Assembly: GCA_016218925.1 (NCBI GenBank)
Contig: JACRCR010000014.1
Span: 1-42,867, forward strand
Reading direction: 5' to 3'
DNA length: 42,867 nt
Source of the DNA: Deltaproteobacteria bacterium
GTDB taxonomy: Bacteria > Desulfobacterota > Binatia > UBA1149 > CAITLU01
In this document: in pieces, positions 25,601-33,056 of the stretch
Layout: every line of letters starts with the position of its first letter
Numbering within the stretch: the stretch's first letter is position 1
The notes under the pieces: generated by a model
Told to the model about the DNA's origin: nothing
Databases searched by the model: none
Seen by the model: the letters and a program-made list of their open reading frames with translations, nothing else
Made by a program: the position numbers and the translations under genes

Positions 25601-27674
25601 CGGCGCTGCCACGGCGAATTCGACAGTGACCGTCGTCGACAACGTGCCGGTGTTGTCGTGGACCGGCGAGGCCGGCTACGGCGCCGACGGCGTGAGCCCG
25701 GATTCCGGCAACTCCGGCGCGGTCTTCACGTTCCGCGTGGATTTCTCTGACGCCGACAACGCGGCCCCGGCCTCGGTGCAGGTGTGGGTGGACTCGGACG
25801 ACGACGACGCCTACGCGGCCGGCGAGAAACACGACCTGATCGAAACGGACGGCGGTGATCACGACTACACCGACGGCAAGCGCTACAGCGCGGATCTGGT
25901 CTTCGGCTACTCGGGGGACGGAGTTTACCGTTACCGGTTCTTCGCTTCCGACGGCAGCGCCGCCGCAGTCGGCGATCCGACCTCGGACCAGACGGTGACG
26001 GTACTAAACGTGGCGAACAACGCACCGACTCTGAGCTGGTCGCCGGCCGCGTGCAGGAGCGAAGGAGTGAGGCCTCCAGCGGGCTCGGCGGGCGCCGACT
26101 TCCAGTTCCTGGTGAACTACACCGATGCCGACGGCCAGTGCGCTGTGAGCATCCAGGTGTGGATCGACGAGAACGACGACGCGACGTACGCAGCGGGCGA
26201 GAAGTACAACCTGCTAGCGACCGACGGCGGCGACATCGACTGCACCGACGGCAAGCTCTACGCAATGACGCGAACGCTGTCCCAGGCGGGCGACGCAGTT
26301 CTGACCTATCGCTTCTACGCCAGCGACGGAGTGGACCCCGCCGGTGGCGCGCCTGCGACTGGCGGCGAGGTCGGCGTGCATGGCGGCCTCACGGTCCGGC
26401 CTTCGGGTAGCGCGCTTGCCTACGACTACACGTCGATTCAGACGGCGGTGGACAATTCCTCGAGCGGAGACACGGTCGTAGTCTATCCGAACGACGACTT
26501 CTCGGCGGCTTCCTATGGTGCGGTGTTGGTAGGCAGTTCCAAGAACAACCGCACGATCCTCGGCGCTTGCGGTGCGGAGCTCACGACCATCTCGGGCGGC
26601 GCCTATCCGGTCACGTTCCAGGACAGCACTTCGTGCGTGCTCGACGGGTTCAGTCTTACCGGCGCAGGCAGCTACGGGATGCGTTTCCTACGTGCCCATT
26701 CCGGTCTCATTCGCAACAGCCGGATCTTCGGCAATTCCAGCGGCATCGAAGTCAACGACTCAAACCCGGCCGGCGTGCAGAGTTGCCTGATCTATGGCAA
26801 CAGCAGCCGAGGGCTCTTCTCGGGATACGCGACCAGCACCGTCAACATCTCGGACTCGCAGATCTATCAGAACGGCGGCGCCAGCAGCCAAGGTGCGGGT
26901 CTGATGATTCAAGATGGCGTGGCAACCGTCAGTGACTCGATCATCCGCGACAATCCGGCCAGCGGTTCGGCGTCGCTCGGAGGCGGGGTCTACCTGCTCC
27001 GAAGCAAGACCGGCACCACCTTCACGCGCACCACGATCGAGGCGAACCGCGCGACCAATGGCGGCGGCGTCAACACCAACGCGGCTGTCGCGAGCTTCGA
27101 CAAGTGCACCATCGCAGGTAACGTGGCCGTCACGAGCGCGGGAGCGGTCTACGTCGGTAACTCCACCGTGAACCTCACCAACACCGTCATAGCCGACAAC
27201 CAGGCGGGCAAAGCGGGCGCGTTCTACATGAACGCCGGCGCACTGCTCTTCGACAATACGACTTTCGCCGGCAACCACGCCACCAGCGGCAACGGCGGCG
27301 TGTTCGCGGTCTGCAACCTGACGTCATTGACCGTCCGCAACAGCATCTTTTGGAACAACACGGCCAGCGCGCAGGGTCACAACGCGTACAAGGAGTGCGG
27401 CGGTTCCAACGGCTATATGACGGTACTGGACTCGGACGTTTCGACCGGTGCAGGCTACTTCGACGGCAAGAGCCCGGCGACGGGCGGAGACATGATCGAT
27501 CCCGCCCAGGATCCATTGTTCTTTGGAGGCGGCGACTACCACATCCAGAGCGGCTCTCCGGTCATCGACAGAGCCAACAATTCGTACGCGCCGGCCGACG
27601 ACCTCGACGGCGACACGCGGCCCCGCACCGTTGGCGACCCGGCCGACATGGGCGCGGACGAGTACGTTCCTTGA
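19695..27674 (+). CDS. Giant multihaem c-type cytochrome fused to Ig-like repeats and two beta-helices
   Basis: The 2659-residue product starts at a GTG with GGAGGTG upstream, overlapping the previous stop (GTGA). A signal peptide ends at TAAS near residue 38. Sixteen CxxCH motifs lie at Cys 51, 75, 134, 174, 320, 358, 385, 439, 547, 567, 607, 639, 681, 745, 864 and 935. A CX4CH motif (CAQSGCH) lies at 809, and a haemless CAGDCQ at 468. Residues about 958-1333 are three Ig-like repeats (WTGExxYxxDGV to GDGxLxYRFxASDG). Residues 1334-1735 form a beta-helix ending in DDIGADEY. Residues 1737-2230 are four more Ig-like repeats, and 2231-2659 a second beta-helix ending in DMGADEY. The helices resemble right-handed helices of 'choice-of-anchor Q' proteins. 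Periplasmic or extracellular electron transfer is inferred; substrate and partners are unknown. Confidence 0.88.
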   Translation: MRARIASVPVAAATPGRAAAACAVVAALLCLAHPTAASDLPHWGENFPNTCQDCHSAHNAAGMSLTNREGNANLCLTCHASFGMVWSSSHQAVPGVGGTSHRWDAAADQPARGASLPGDHEMFVRLDGGTNLMCSTCHDEHSQRNAPADPLAPTTPGQPGRHFLRKDNSADGLCLECHSALEGAPGTARAWTGDALPHPTGADLVGDSMFFSPPNDIDGRPQVSGWSGIATGGSTTALRDDTASWPDLVGQVVRITSGGNAGETRTVESMTGADQIHFEALQSAVTSGARYEIDSDGNVSNNLVLLDAGGANYTSGKVSCSSCHSVHFGDSNPNTYDDATSEGGDGYLLRRGRDDTTCQGCHHVLTHSSATTSDRYGTWGESFTCLTCHGVHDCTNVALINDVVATPYSGSRSVDLRSISGGVEPHGLVDSQSPGNGICEVCHTRTRNSAPHTAGTANFTAGQTSVTCAGDCQWPGDIVANWEIRRAADPPSADTAVASVSATEITLVQGYLGTTASGSEYLAVNPRFQNNGQGRGASGNEHYSGDCLACHSHQNGFGHGGGGSGSCADCHGHDDGYDSREYFGSTHSHSTHTDDDADDARGPALACDACHDTSYFPAFKSGTDSDGSGHYELDETDVCDACHSSGGSYDGVNDPVLGAKPNWDSGIYSGARPTAGKEKWCATCHDEAPSQIYGVVAPDVVGDENGAYTYGTGWGYFKTGHGLAVGQNYPSKGGVETVSGRPLYCDTCHDYSTDHVDGLARSYDDGDSVATDPSLYRIGYRLNLVGGQEPMRVPLPANTGNTADNYRLCAQSGCHAAGPFTDSANMNTNLVTDGVNRHQEHLVLNNQAIYPSDWSGSHNSRINCVACHDVHGSTRLAMVRDGNLIGAQPGVQIWYKNDAITVFSTANSNPPEPEALPLSASDGTVWIGLSSGNLCTHCHGNGNAWGEDREPFQNVEQTPTLAWIDEPGYGSDGADPDSRASAGVFNFKVSYTDLNNDAPGSIELWIDLDDDAVYAPTEKYALTQLEVGDADFTNGKIYGIALAVAVARVGDGVVRYRFFASDGKADADGPPTGDSTIVVLNGAPVLDWTGEAQFVGDGVNPNAGGSGSSFEFRIDYLDADDEPPTSIQVWVDENDNDLYEAGEKYAMTGVDADTTYTDGKRYSRSLNLAHAGDGYLSYRFYASDGLAVAAGEATANAVVAVLAGTNSPPFLEFIEASCTTDGVRPAVGADGADFAFSVMYTDPDSQCPPAAGDIQVWVDADDSGTFEAGEKHDLSPVDPGDVTCSDGKAYSLTLGLSAAGDGSLAYRFYGFDGTDTAIGDPAGEFAVMVTNALKVRSSGGAGWYDSIQAAVDAVNGAHTVLVYEGTYYENILFNGANDADTVVRSVCGPQATTIRGTAAVVMFQNNTGNLLDGFELTGGTTGVYFNGAHATVNDCRIHGISGGTGAVYTSNSASSMALANSQVYGNTRNSGAGILINGGTGHTITNSTIHQNSAVHDDDYSGWGGGLFVQNADLVVTDTVVRDNTASRGGAGIYNNGSTVRLVRTTVTGNVASGAGGALYLTNASSSASLENCIVAGNEASQAGMAYVNGGAFDVVNTTIADNRATSGNSGAIFNQNATSTIRNSIVWGNVAAAGGHIAYLNGGSMLLGDCVIASGGDGKFTNVPYFDGNVTPIVSGYASQRDPRFVGGGNYHLQASSDGVDHADGAVAPAEDIDGQSRPQGEADDIGADEYLSAGDAPALSWTGESGYASDGVDPNSAVGGAAFTFRVDYTDAGNDPPLSIEIWVDSDDNGAYSSAEKHHLDATDGGDDDYTDGKRYSTTLVLTHGGDGALAYRFYATDGSSDASGAPAADSLVAVGNNVPALNWTGEADYLGDGVHPNSAAGGSVFAFRIDYSDADNAPPASIQVWVDENDSGLYDAGEKYDLVATDGGDDNCADGKRYAKSLALSFAGDGALHYRFFASDGTDDASGAATANSTVTVVDNVPVLSWTGEAGYGADGVSPDSGNSGAVFTFRVDFSDADNAAPASVQVWVDSDDDDAYAAGEKHDLIETDGGDHDYTDGKRYSADLVFGYSGDGVYRYRFFASDGSAAAVGDPTSDQTVTVLNVANNAPTLSWSPAACRSEGVRPPAGSAGADFQFLVNYTDADGQCAVSIQVWIDENDDATYAAGEKYNLLATDGGDIDCTDGKLYAMTRTLSQAGDAVLTYRFYASDGVDPAGGAPATGGEVGVHGGLTVRPSGSALAYDYTSIQTAVDNSSSGDTVVVYPNDDFSAASYGAVLVGSSKNNRTILGACGAELTTISGGAYPVTFQDSTSCVLDGFSLTGAGSYGMRFLRAHSGLIRNSRIFGNSSGIEVNDSNPAGVQSCLIYGNSSRGLFSGYATSTVNISDSQIYQNGGASSQGAGLMIQDGVATVSDSIIRDNPASGSASLGGGVYLLRSKTGTTFTRTTIEANRATNGGGVNTNAAVASFDKCTIAGNVAVTSAGAVYVGNSTVNLTNTVIADNQAGKAGAFYMNAGALLFDNTTFAGNHATSGNGGVFAVCNLTSLTVRNSIFWNNTASAQGHNAYKECGGSNGYMTVLDSDVSTGAGYFDGKSPATGGDMIDPAQDPLFFGGGDYHIQSGSPVIDRANNSYAPADDLDGDTRPRTVGDPADMGADEYVP
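22562..23691 (+). repeat. Coding Ig-like repeats, block 1 (three units)
   Basis: Three units of about 120-130 codons share VWVDxxDxxxYxAGEKY, TDGKRYS and GDGxLxYRFxASDG. The third unit is distinct: it has GVRPAVGADGADF and three Cys (EASC, SQCP, VTCSDG). The acidic VWVDENDNDLYEAGEKY-like loop may bind calcium. Confidence 0.75.
24905..26383 (+). repeat. Coding Ig-like repeats, block 2 (four units)
   Basis: Four further units of the same family as block 1 lie after the first beta-helix. The last unit again carries GVRPPAGSAGADF and three Cys in matching places (PAAC, GQCA, IDCTDG), like the last unit of block 1. A duplicated repeats-plus-helix block explains the pattern best. Confidence 0.75.
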
Positions 27675-27914
27675 GCGCGGTTCTCGCCGCAATCCGTAGC
27701 CGTGCCGATCGAGGACATTACGGTTGTCGGGTTGCCCCCCGATCGGCGCGAACCTGCCAGAGCTGCTCCTCGTAAAGGCCAGCCCGGGCTCTTCGCCCAA
27801 CGTGGGCGCCATGCACACACAGTAGCCTCGGTATCTGCGACGCGGCCCTCACTGGTTGCACGCGCGACCTCGCACGTGCATCGCGGGAACCGCGACGGCG
27901 CAGCGTCTCGCAGA
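27675..27914. other. Convergent intergenic gap
   Basis: This 240-bp gap lies between the stops of the cytochrome gene (plus) and the second beta-helix protein gene (minus). It holds one small hairpin, CGCCC/GGGCG at 27794-27808, without a U-tract, so it is a poor candidate for an intrinsic terminator. No gene was recognised. Confidence 0.5.
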
Positions 27915-29993
27915 CTACGGCGCTCGCTCCAGGTACGGCATCACGTCGACCGGCCCGTTGACTCTGAGCGACGGCGACTCCTTGGTGCACCACCAATTGT
28001 CCTCCGCCGCGACCACGCCGGTCGAGACGTTGTCGACATCCCTGCGAGCACCGCCTGGTTCGTAGTTGTCGCAGATTGAATTGGCGCCCGGACTGACGAC
28101 GGTCACGCCGTCGATGTCGAGACCAGCTCCGCCAAGATCGACGCGCGCATCTCCCGAGGCAGCCACGCCGCCGAAGCCGTACTCCGACGAGCCTTTCCCG
28201 CCGTTGGCGCGCACGTCGTTGGCCGACAGCGAAACCCGCGCATTGCCTCCCGCCCAGACGCCGCGCAGCGCGCACGCCTGGATCGAGTTGCCGTCCAGAA
28301 TCCCGGCGGCGTAACGTCCAAAACGCACCCCGCGGCGGCACGACGTGACCGTGCTGCGCCGCATCTCGACGACGAGACCGCCGGGTGCGGCGCCCGAAAA
28401 ACGCGGGCCGTCGCATGCAAAGGAACCATCGGCACCGGGACCCATGCGGGCGTCCTCGACGCGGAAGCGCCCGCCCTGCGCCATGCGCAGCGGAGTGCGG
28501 CAACCGATGAAGTCGATGTTCGAGAAGATCGCGTTGTAGTGCTCGCGAACGCGTGGATCCGTATCGGTGGTCGCGAGGCTTCCGCTGTTCTGCGAGCACT
28601 TGTCGCACCCGTCGCGCACCTCCAGGTTGCGGAACACGTTGGCCACTCCGGCACCGACGCTGCCGAAAGCATCGTCGCAGATGCGCCCGAAGCGCACGTT
28701 CTCGACCACGCCGCCGACGCCCTGGGCACGGATCCCGTCGAAGAACCCGGTGACGGCGATGTTGCGCACCACGTCGCCGTCGCCGGCCAGCAACAGGAAA
28801 GTGGTGCCGCTATCGACGTCGGGACACGCACAGGTGCCGTCATCCTCGAGCCCGGCTGCGCACTGACTCGCCTCGACGGGAATGCGCCAGCACAGCGGGT
28901 CCATCTCGAACGAGATGTTGCGATCGAGTCCGTCGATGACCAAGCCATCGCAGTCGACACGACGCGGGCGGGTGCCGCTGGCGTGCGCGATCGGGATGAC
29001 GGTGTCGCGACAATCGAACGTGATGTGGCCGCTCGGCGCTCCGCACGACGTGATAGCCTCTTCGAAGGCTTGCTCCGTGCATGGAATCGCGCACGAGAAG
29101 GAACCGGGGACGTTGACGCAGGCACGGCCCTGCGGGCATGACGCCTCGCCGCTCAGGCACTCGTCGATGTCCTGGCACGAACCCGGCTCGCCGCCAAAAC
29201 CCGCCGCGCAGCGGCCCCGCGCCGCTGCGTAGTCGGGCTCCGAGTCCGCGGGACACGCAATACAATGCACCTCCGCGTCGACCCTGGCACAGGTCTCGCT
29301 AAGACAGGTCGCACTGCAGCCGTCCGCGTCCCGGACGCCGCCATCGTCGCAGGCCTCGAACCCTTCACGACGGCCGTCGCCGCAGCGCACCCGCAGACGT
29401 GCGGCGTCGGCTTCCACTTCACTCTCGATCCGCGCGGCGACATCGTCGGGGGCGATGTCGCCGCGACAGCCCTCGGCAGCGCCCTCGCTCCACGCGCGCT
29501 CGAACGAACGGCGCTCGCGCTCGGTGCACGCCGCGGCGTCGCTCGAATCTTCCTGGTCGCTGACCGCGCGACACTGCACGTAGGTCGACGCATAGCCAGC
29601 CACCGCGCGCGCTCGCGTTCGCGCGCAACGCGGAGCCACCGCCAAATCTCCGGCGATGGTCTCTTCGAACACGTCCATCGGCCAGGTCGCCGCGCCATCC
29701 AGCCCAAGGCTCTCGGCGCCGGCCGGGCATACAAAGCCCTCGGCCGCAGCGGCGACCTCGGCGGCTTCGAGCATCGCGGCGATGCGCAGTTCGGCGCGCT
29801 CGCGACAGCGCGCCGTTCGATCGGCGGTGGACGGCGCCGCAGCGCAGCGCAGCAGTCGCGCCGTTCCCCAACGCACCGCAGCGAGTTTGGATCGGTAGCA
29901 GTCCAGCGCCTGGTCGGACTGCGCGCGACAGGCCGGGGCTGCCACCAGCAGCAGACACAGAAGCGAACTCAGGCGCCGCTTCGTGCTTCGCAT
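27915..29993 (-). CDS. Secreted Cys-rich / EGF-like / beta-helix protein, short paralogue of the 4826-7879 product
   Basis: This 692-residue protein starts at the ATG 29991-29993, which gives the export signal LSSLLCLLLVAAPACRAQ at once and avoids overlapping galK; the open frame itself runs to 30128. The Cys in the signal (PAC) could also make it a lipoprotein, though the context is not a clean lipobox. Order of parts: a Cys-containing helical region (LDCYRSKLAAVRWG), one DUF4215 motif (CGDGRREGFEACDDGG, ADGCSATC), an EGF-like stretch (CQDIDECLSGEASCPQG), then a right-handed beta-helix (DGDVVRNIAVTGFFDGIRAQG and repeats). The region ITFDCRDTVIPIAHASG to DGLDRNISFEMDPLCW is nearly collinear with the larger paralogue. 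The main difference is the loss of the 31-residue repeat array. Surface location is inferred. Confidence 0.85.
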   Translation of the reverse strand: MRSTKRRLSSLLCLLLVAAPACRAQSDQALDCYRSKLAAVRWGTARLLRCAAAPSTADRTARCRERAELRIAAMLEAAEVAAAAEGFVCPAGAESLGLDGAATWPMDVFEETIAGDLAVAPRCARTRARAVAGYASTYVQCRAVSDQEDSSDAAACTERERRSFERAWSEGAAEGCRGDIAPDDVAARIESEVEADAARLRVRCGDGRREGFEACDDGGVRDADGCSATCLSETCARVDAEVHCIACPADSEPDYAAARGRCAAGFGGEPGSCQDIDECLSGEASCPQGRACVNVPGSFSCAIPCTEQAFEEAITSCGAPSGHITFDCRDTVIPIAHASGTRPRRVDCDGLVIDGLDRNISFEMDPLCWRIPVEASQCAAGLEDDGTCACPDVDSGTTFLLLAGDGDVVRNIAVTGFFDGIRAQGVGGVVENVRFGRICDDAFGSVGAGVANVFRNLEVRDGCDKCSQNSGSLATTDTDPRVREHYNAIFSNIDFIGCRTPLRMAQGGRFRVEDARMGPGADGSFACDGPRFSGAAPGGLVVEMRRSTVTSCRRGVRFGRYAAGILDGNSIQACALRGVWAGGNARVSLSANDVRANGGKGSSEYGFGGVAASGDARVDLGGAGLDIDGVTVVSPGANSICDNYEPGGARRDVDNVSTGVVAAEDNWWCTKESPSLRVNGPVDVMPYLERAP

Positions 29994-30037
29994 CGCGATT
30001 TCGGCGGCGCCCATCCGGGGGCGGTCAGTCAACCAGG

Positions 30038-31243
30038 TCACGTGTAACCGAATCTTCCCAGAGAATCGCCGGCGAAGGAACCTCGATTCTTCACGCACGC
30101 ACCGGCTGCCACGAGCGCCACCGCGCACCCTCCAAAACCGCCGCCGGTCATCCGGGCTCCGTAGGCGCCATCCGCAAGCATGCTCTCGACGAGACTGTCC
30201 ATCTCGGGACGGCTCACTTCGTAGAGATCGCGCGCAGATGCGTGGCTCTGCGTCATCAGCTTACCCAGATGGGTCCAGTCGCACGCCTCGATCGCCTCAA
30301 CCGCGGCCAGTGTGCGGGCGTTTTCCTCGACTACGTGGCGGGCGCGGCGGTAGAGCCGATCGTGGCCACCGCGCCGCAACGCTTCCACGCTGTCGGAGGT
30401 CGCGTCGCGCAGCGAGCCGAGTCCCAGAAGGTGCGCCGCCAGTCGGCATTCGCCCACCCGCCGAGCGAACTCGCCGCCGCCGAGATCGTGGGGCAGCTCG
30501 GAATCGACGACGACGATGCGAACTTCGCTGCTCGGCAACTCCACGCGGCGCCAACTCTCGCTGCGACAGTCGATCAGCAGCAGATCGCCGCCGCAGGCAA
30601 GGCAGGCCGCCATCTGGTCCATGATGCCGCACGGGACACCGGCGTAGCGCTGCTCGGCGCGGCGGCACGCCCTGGCTTTGACGACCGGGTCGAGAACTCG
30701 ACCGCACAGCGCTTCGATCACGCCGGCGAGCGCGACTTCCAGGGCCGCGCTGCTGGAAAGCCCGGCACCGACCGGAACGTCAGAGTCGATCCACGCATCG
30801 AAACCGCCCGGGTCGAGCCCTTCGGCGCGACACTCGGCGACGACGCCGCGAACATAGTGGGCCCAGCCCTGCGTGCGTGGCGTGGTGGCGACGCCGAGGC
30901 CGTCGAGATCGAGTTCGACGGCGGCGTGGTCCGTTCGCGCGACGACGTCAGTGGTCATGCTAGCGACGCCTCGCGCCGTTCCATCGATGCGTTCAGCGGC
31001 GATACCCGCGCTGAACAGCCTCACCCGCCGATCGCCGCGCGGCGCGGCGGCGACGCCGGTGCGCCGTGCGATCGCGAACGGCAACACGAAGCCTTCGTTG
31101 TAGTCGGTGTGCTCGCCGATCAGGTTGGCGCGGCCCGGCGCCGACGCGTAGAAGTGCGGCTCGGCGCCGTAGCGGCGGCGAAAACCGAGTTCGGTGCGGC
31201 CTCGCAGCGCGCCCTCGTCGGCGGGGCTGACGATGCGCGCCAT
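30038..31243 (-). CDS. galK: Galactokinase (GHMP kinase) with atypical C-terminus
   Basis: This 401-residue protein phosphorylates galactose to galactose-1-phosphate in the Leloir pathway. Clear motifs are APGRANLIGEHTDYNEGFVLP (galactokinase signature), VPVGAGLSSSAALEVALAG (GHMP phosphate loop), CGIMDQMAACLACGGDLLLIDCRS and MTGGGFGGCAVALV. After GGFGGC, E. coli GalK has 43 more residues, but here only 28 follow, and the tail (ACVKNRGSFAGDSLGRFGYT) does not resemble family members. This points to a frameshift or a 3' rearrangement. The gene starts 4 bp after the stop of the acyl-CoA ligase. Catalytic residues are intact, so activity is possible. Confidence 0.88.
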   Translation of the reverse strand: MARIVSPADEGALRGRTELGFRRRYGAEPHFYASAPGRANLIGEHTDYNEGFVLPFAIARRTGVAAAPRGDRRVRLFSAGIAAERIDGTARGVASMTTDVVARTDHAAVELDLDGLGVATTPRTQGWAHYVRGVVAECRAEGLDPGGFDAWIDSDVPVGAGLSSSAALEVALAGVIEALCGRVLDPVVKARACRRAEQRYAGVPCGIMDQMAACLACGGDLLLIDCRSESWRRVELPSSEVRIVVVDSELPHDLGGGEFARRVGECRLAAHLLGLGSLRDATSDSVEALRRGGHDRLYRRARHVVEENARTLAAVEAIEACDWTHLGKLMTQSHASARDLYEVSRPEMDSLVESMLADGAYGARMTGGGFGGCAVALVAAGACVKNRGSFAGDSLGRFGYT

Positions 31244-31247
31244 CGCG

Positions 31248-32900
31248 CTAGGATTTCGCCTTGGGCCCGCGCAGGTCGGGGAGCAGATACCCTCTGTCTT
31301 TGAGATCCGCGCGCAGCACCTTCTTGTCGAGCTTGCCGGTCGAGGTCAGCGGCAGCGCATCGACGAACAGCACCTCGTCGGGAAGCTGCCAGTTCGCGAA
31401 ATGCCGGCCGAGGTGTTCGATAACCTGCTGCTGGGTCAGCTCGGCGCCTTTGGCGGTCACCACCAACGCTACCGGGCGCTCATCCCATTTGGGATGCGGC
31501 TGCGCCACCACCGCCGCCTGCGCAACGCCGGGCAGTGCGACGATGGTGTTCTCGAGATCTACCGACGAGATCCATTCGCCTCCCGACTTGATCAGATCCT
31601 TGGAGCGGTCGGCGATGATCAGGTACTGGTCGCGGTCGATCCTTGCGACGTCGCCGGTGACCAGCCAGCCGTCATGGAACTTGTCGGGTTGCGGATCCTT
31701 GTAGTATTCGGATGCGATCCAGGGGCCGCGAATCAACAGCTCGCCGACCGCTTCTCCGTCGTGCGGCAGCGGCTGCCACTTGTCGTCGACGATTTCGATG
31801 TCGATGCCGGGGATGGCAAGACCCGCCTTGGCGGCGTTCGCGAACTGCTGGTCGAGCGACAGCTCGAGTTGCGAGCGCTTGGCCACGCGACGCGAGATGG
31901 TACCGAGCGGGTTGGTTTCGGTCATGCCCCAGCCCTGGATCATCTCGACACCGAGGCTGTCCCAGTACCAGCGCATCAGCGAGACCGGCGGCGCCGAGCC
32001 TCCGCAGGTCAGACGGCTCAGCTCGCCCAGATCCCAGCGCGACGGCTCGGCCTCATAGGCGGCGCGCACCGCCTGCCAGATCGTCGGAACCCCGGCCGAA
32101 ATCGTCACCTTCTCAGAGACGAACAGGTCCAGAAGACTCTTGGCGTCCATGAAGCGGTGGGGCAATACCTGTTTGGTCCCCAGCATCGTCGCGGTGAACG
32201 GCAGGCCCCAGCTCATCGCGTGGAACATCGGCACGATCGCGCAGGTGCTGTCCTTGGCCGACAGCTCCAGCGAATCGGTCATCGCCGAGGCCATCGTGTG
32301 CAGATAGGTGGAGCGATGCGTGTACATCACACCCTTGGGATTGCCGGTGGTGCCGCTGGTGTAGCAAAGGCCCATCGGCGCGTTCTCGTCCAGCTCGGGC
32401 CAGGCGTACTTCTCGGGCTTGCCGGCCAGGAACTCCTCGTAGTCGATCGCGCCTTTGAGCGAGGTCTTCCACGCGCCGGTCTGCGAGCAGATGACGTAAC
32501 GCTCGACGGCCGGCAGCCGCTCGGCGATCTCTTCGAGCTTGGGCAACAAGTCGTCGTCGATGAAGATCACCCGGTCGCCCGCGTGATTGGCGATGTAGGC
32601 GAGGTCGGCGGCGCCCAGGCGGATGTTGAGGGTGTGCAGCACCGCGCCCATCGACGGCACCGCGTAGTCGAGCTCGAGATGGCGGTGATTGTTCCACAGG
32701 AAGCTCCCCACCCGATCCCCGACCGCGATCCCGTGAGCGGCCAGCGCGTGCGCCAGTTGGTGAGAACGGCGCCGCAGGTCGGCGTAGCTCTGGCGGTGCA
32801 CGCCGCCGTCGGTGCGGGTGACGATCTCTTCATCGGGTGTGAGCAGGGGGCCGCGTTCCATCAACCTCGAAAGCAGAAGCGGCGTGCGTTGCATGGTCAT
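31248..32900 (-). CDS. Acyl-CoA ligase of the AMP-forming (ANL) superfamily
   Basis: This 550-residue enzyme activates a carboxylic acid with ATP and CoA. The AMP-binding P-loop-like motif is CYTSGTTGNPKGVMYTHRS. Also visible are GWGMTETNPLGTISRR (A5), LVTGDVARIDRDQYLIIADRSKDLIKSGGEWIS (A7-A8 hinge) and the catalytic Lys region STGKLDKKVLRADLKDRG near the C-terminus. Overall similarity is to medium/long-chain fatty-acyl-CoA synthetases (MQRTPLLLSRLMERG is a usual N-terminus). The substrate cannot be fixed from sequence. galK follows in the same direction; the metabolic link between the two is not obvious. Confidence 0.92.
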   Translation of the reverse strand: MTMQRTPLLLSRLMERGPLLTPDEEIVTRTDGGVHRQSYADLRRRSHQLAHALAAHGIAVGDRVGSFLWNNHRHLELDYAVPSMGAVLHTLNIRLGAADLAYIANHAGDRVIFIDDDLLPKLEEIAERLPAVERYVICSQTGAWKTSLKGAIDYEEFLAGKPEKYAWPELDENAPMGLCYTSGTTGNPKGVMYTHRSTYLHTMASAMTDSLELSAKDSTCAIVPMFHAMSWGLPFTATMLGTKQVLPHRFMDAKSLLDLFVSEKVTISAGVPTIWQAVRAAYEAEPSRWDLGELSRLTCGGSAPPVSLMRWYWDSLGVEMIQGWGMTETNPLGTISRRVAKRSQLELSLDQQFANAAKAGLAIPGIDIEIVDDKWQPLPHDGEAVGELLIRGPWIASEYYKDPQPDKFHDGWLVTGDVARIDRDQYLIIADRSKDLIKSGGEWISSVDLENTIVALPGVAQAAVVAQPHPKWDERPVALVVTAKGAELTQQQVIEHLGRHFANWQLPDEVLFVDALPLTSTGKLDKKVLRADLKDRGYLLPDLRGPKAKS

Positions 32901-33010
32901 GAGCGGATGTACTCCCGCGAAACAAAATGCCGGCAGCGGACGACGATGGCAGGGCTCGTCGCCGCCTGCTCGTCCTTCTTAGACGAAGGCACCTGCAGAA
33001 AGAAGGAGGG

Positions 33011-33036
33011 GGGGTCAAGTCGCGGCTTGCGACTTG
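33011..33036. repeat. REP-like palindromic unit, copy 1
   Basis: GGGGT is followed by a perfect hairpin: CAAGTCGC pairs with GCGACTTG around a GGCTT loop. A second copy begins 46 bp downstream. It lies in the gap between the acyl-CoA ligase and glycosyltransferase genes. Pairs of short palindromes like this resemble REP sequences mobilised by RAYT (Y1-type) transposases. No such transposase is in the window. Confidence 0.6.
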
Positions 33037-33056
33037 CTCCCCTCGACCTGCGGCAA

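Noticed and set aside
27675-27914. Possible tRNA or terminator in the convergent gap
   Set aside because: No T-loop or cloverleaf was found; the only hairpin has 5-bp arms and no U-tract.
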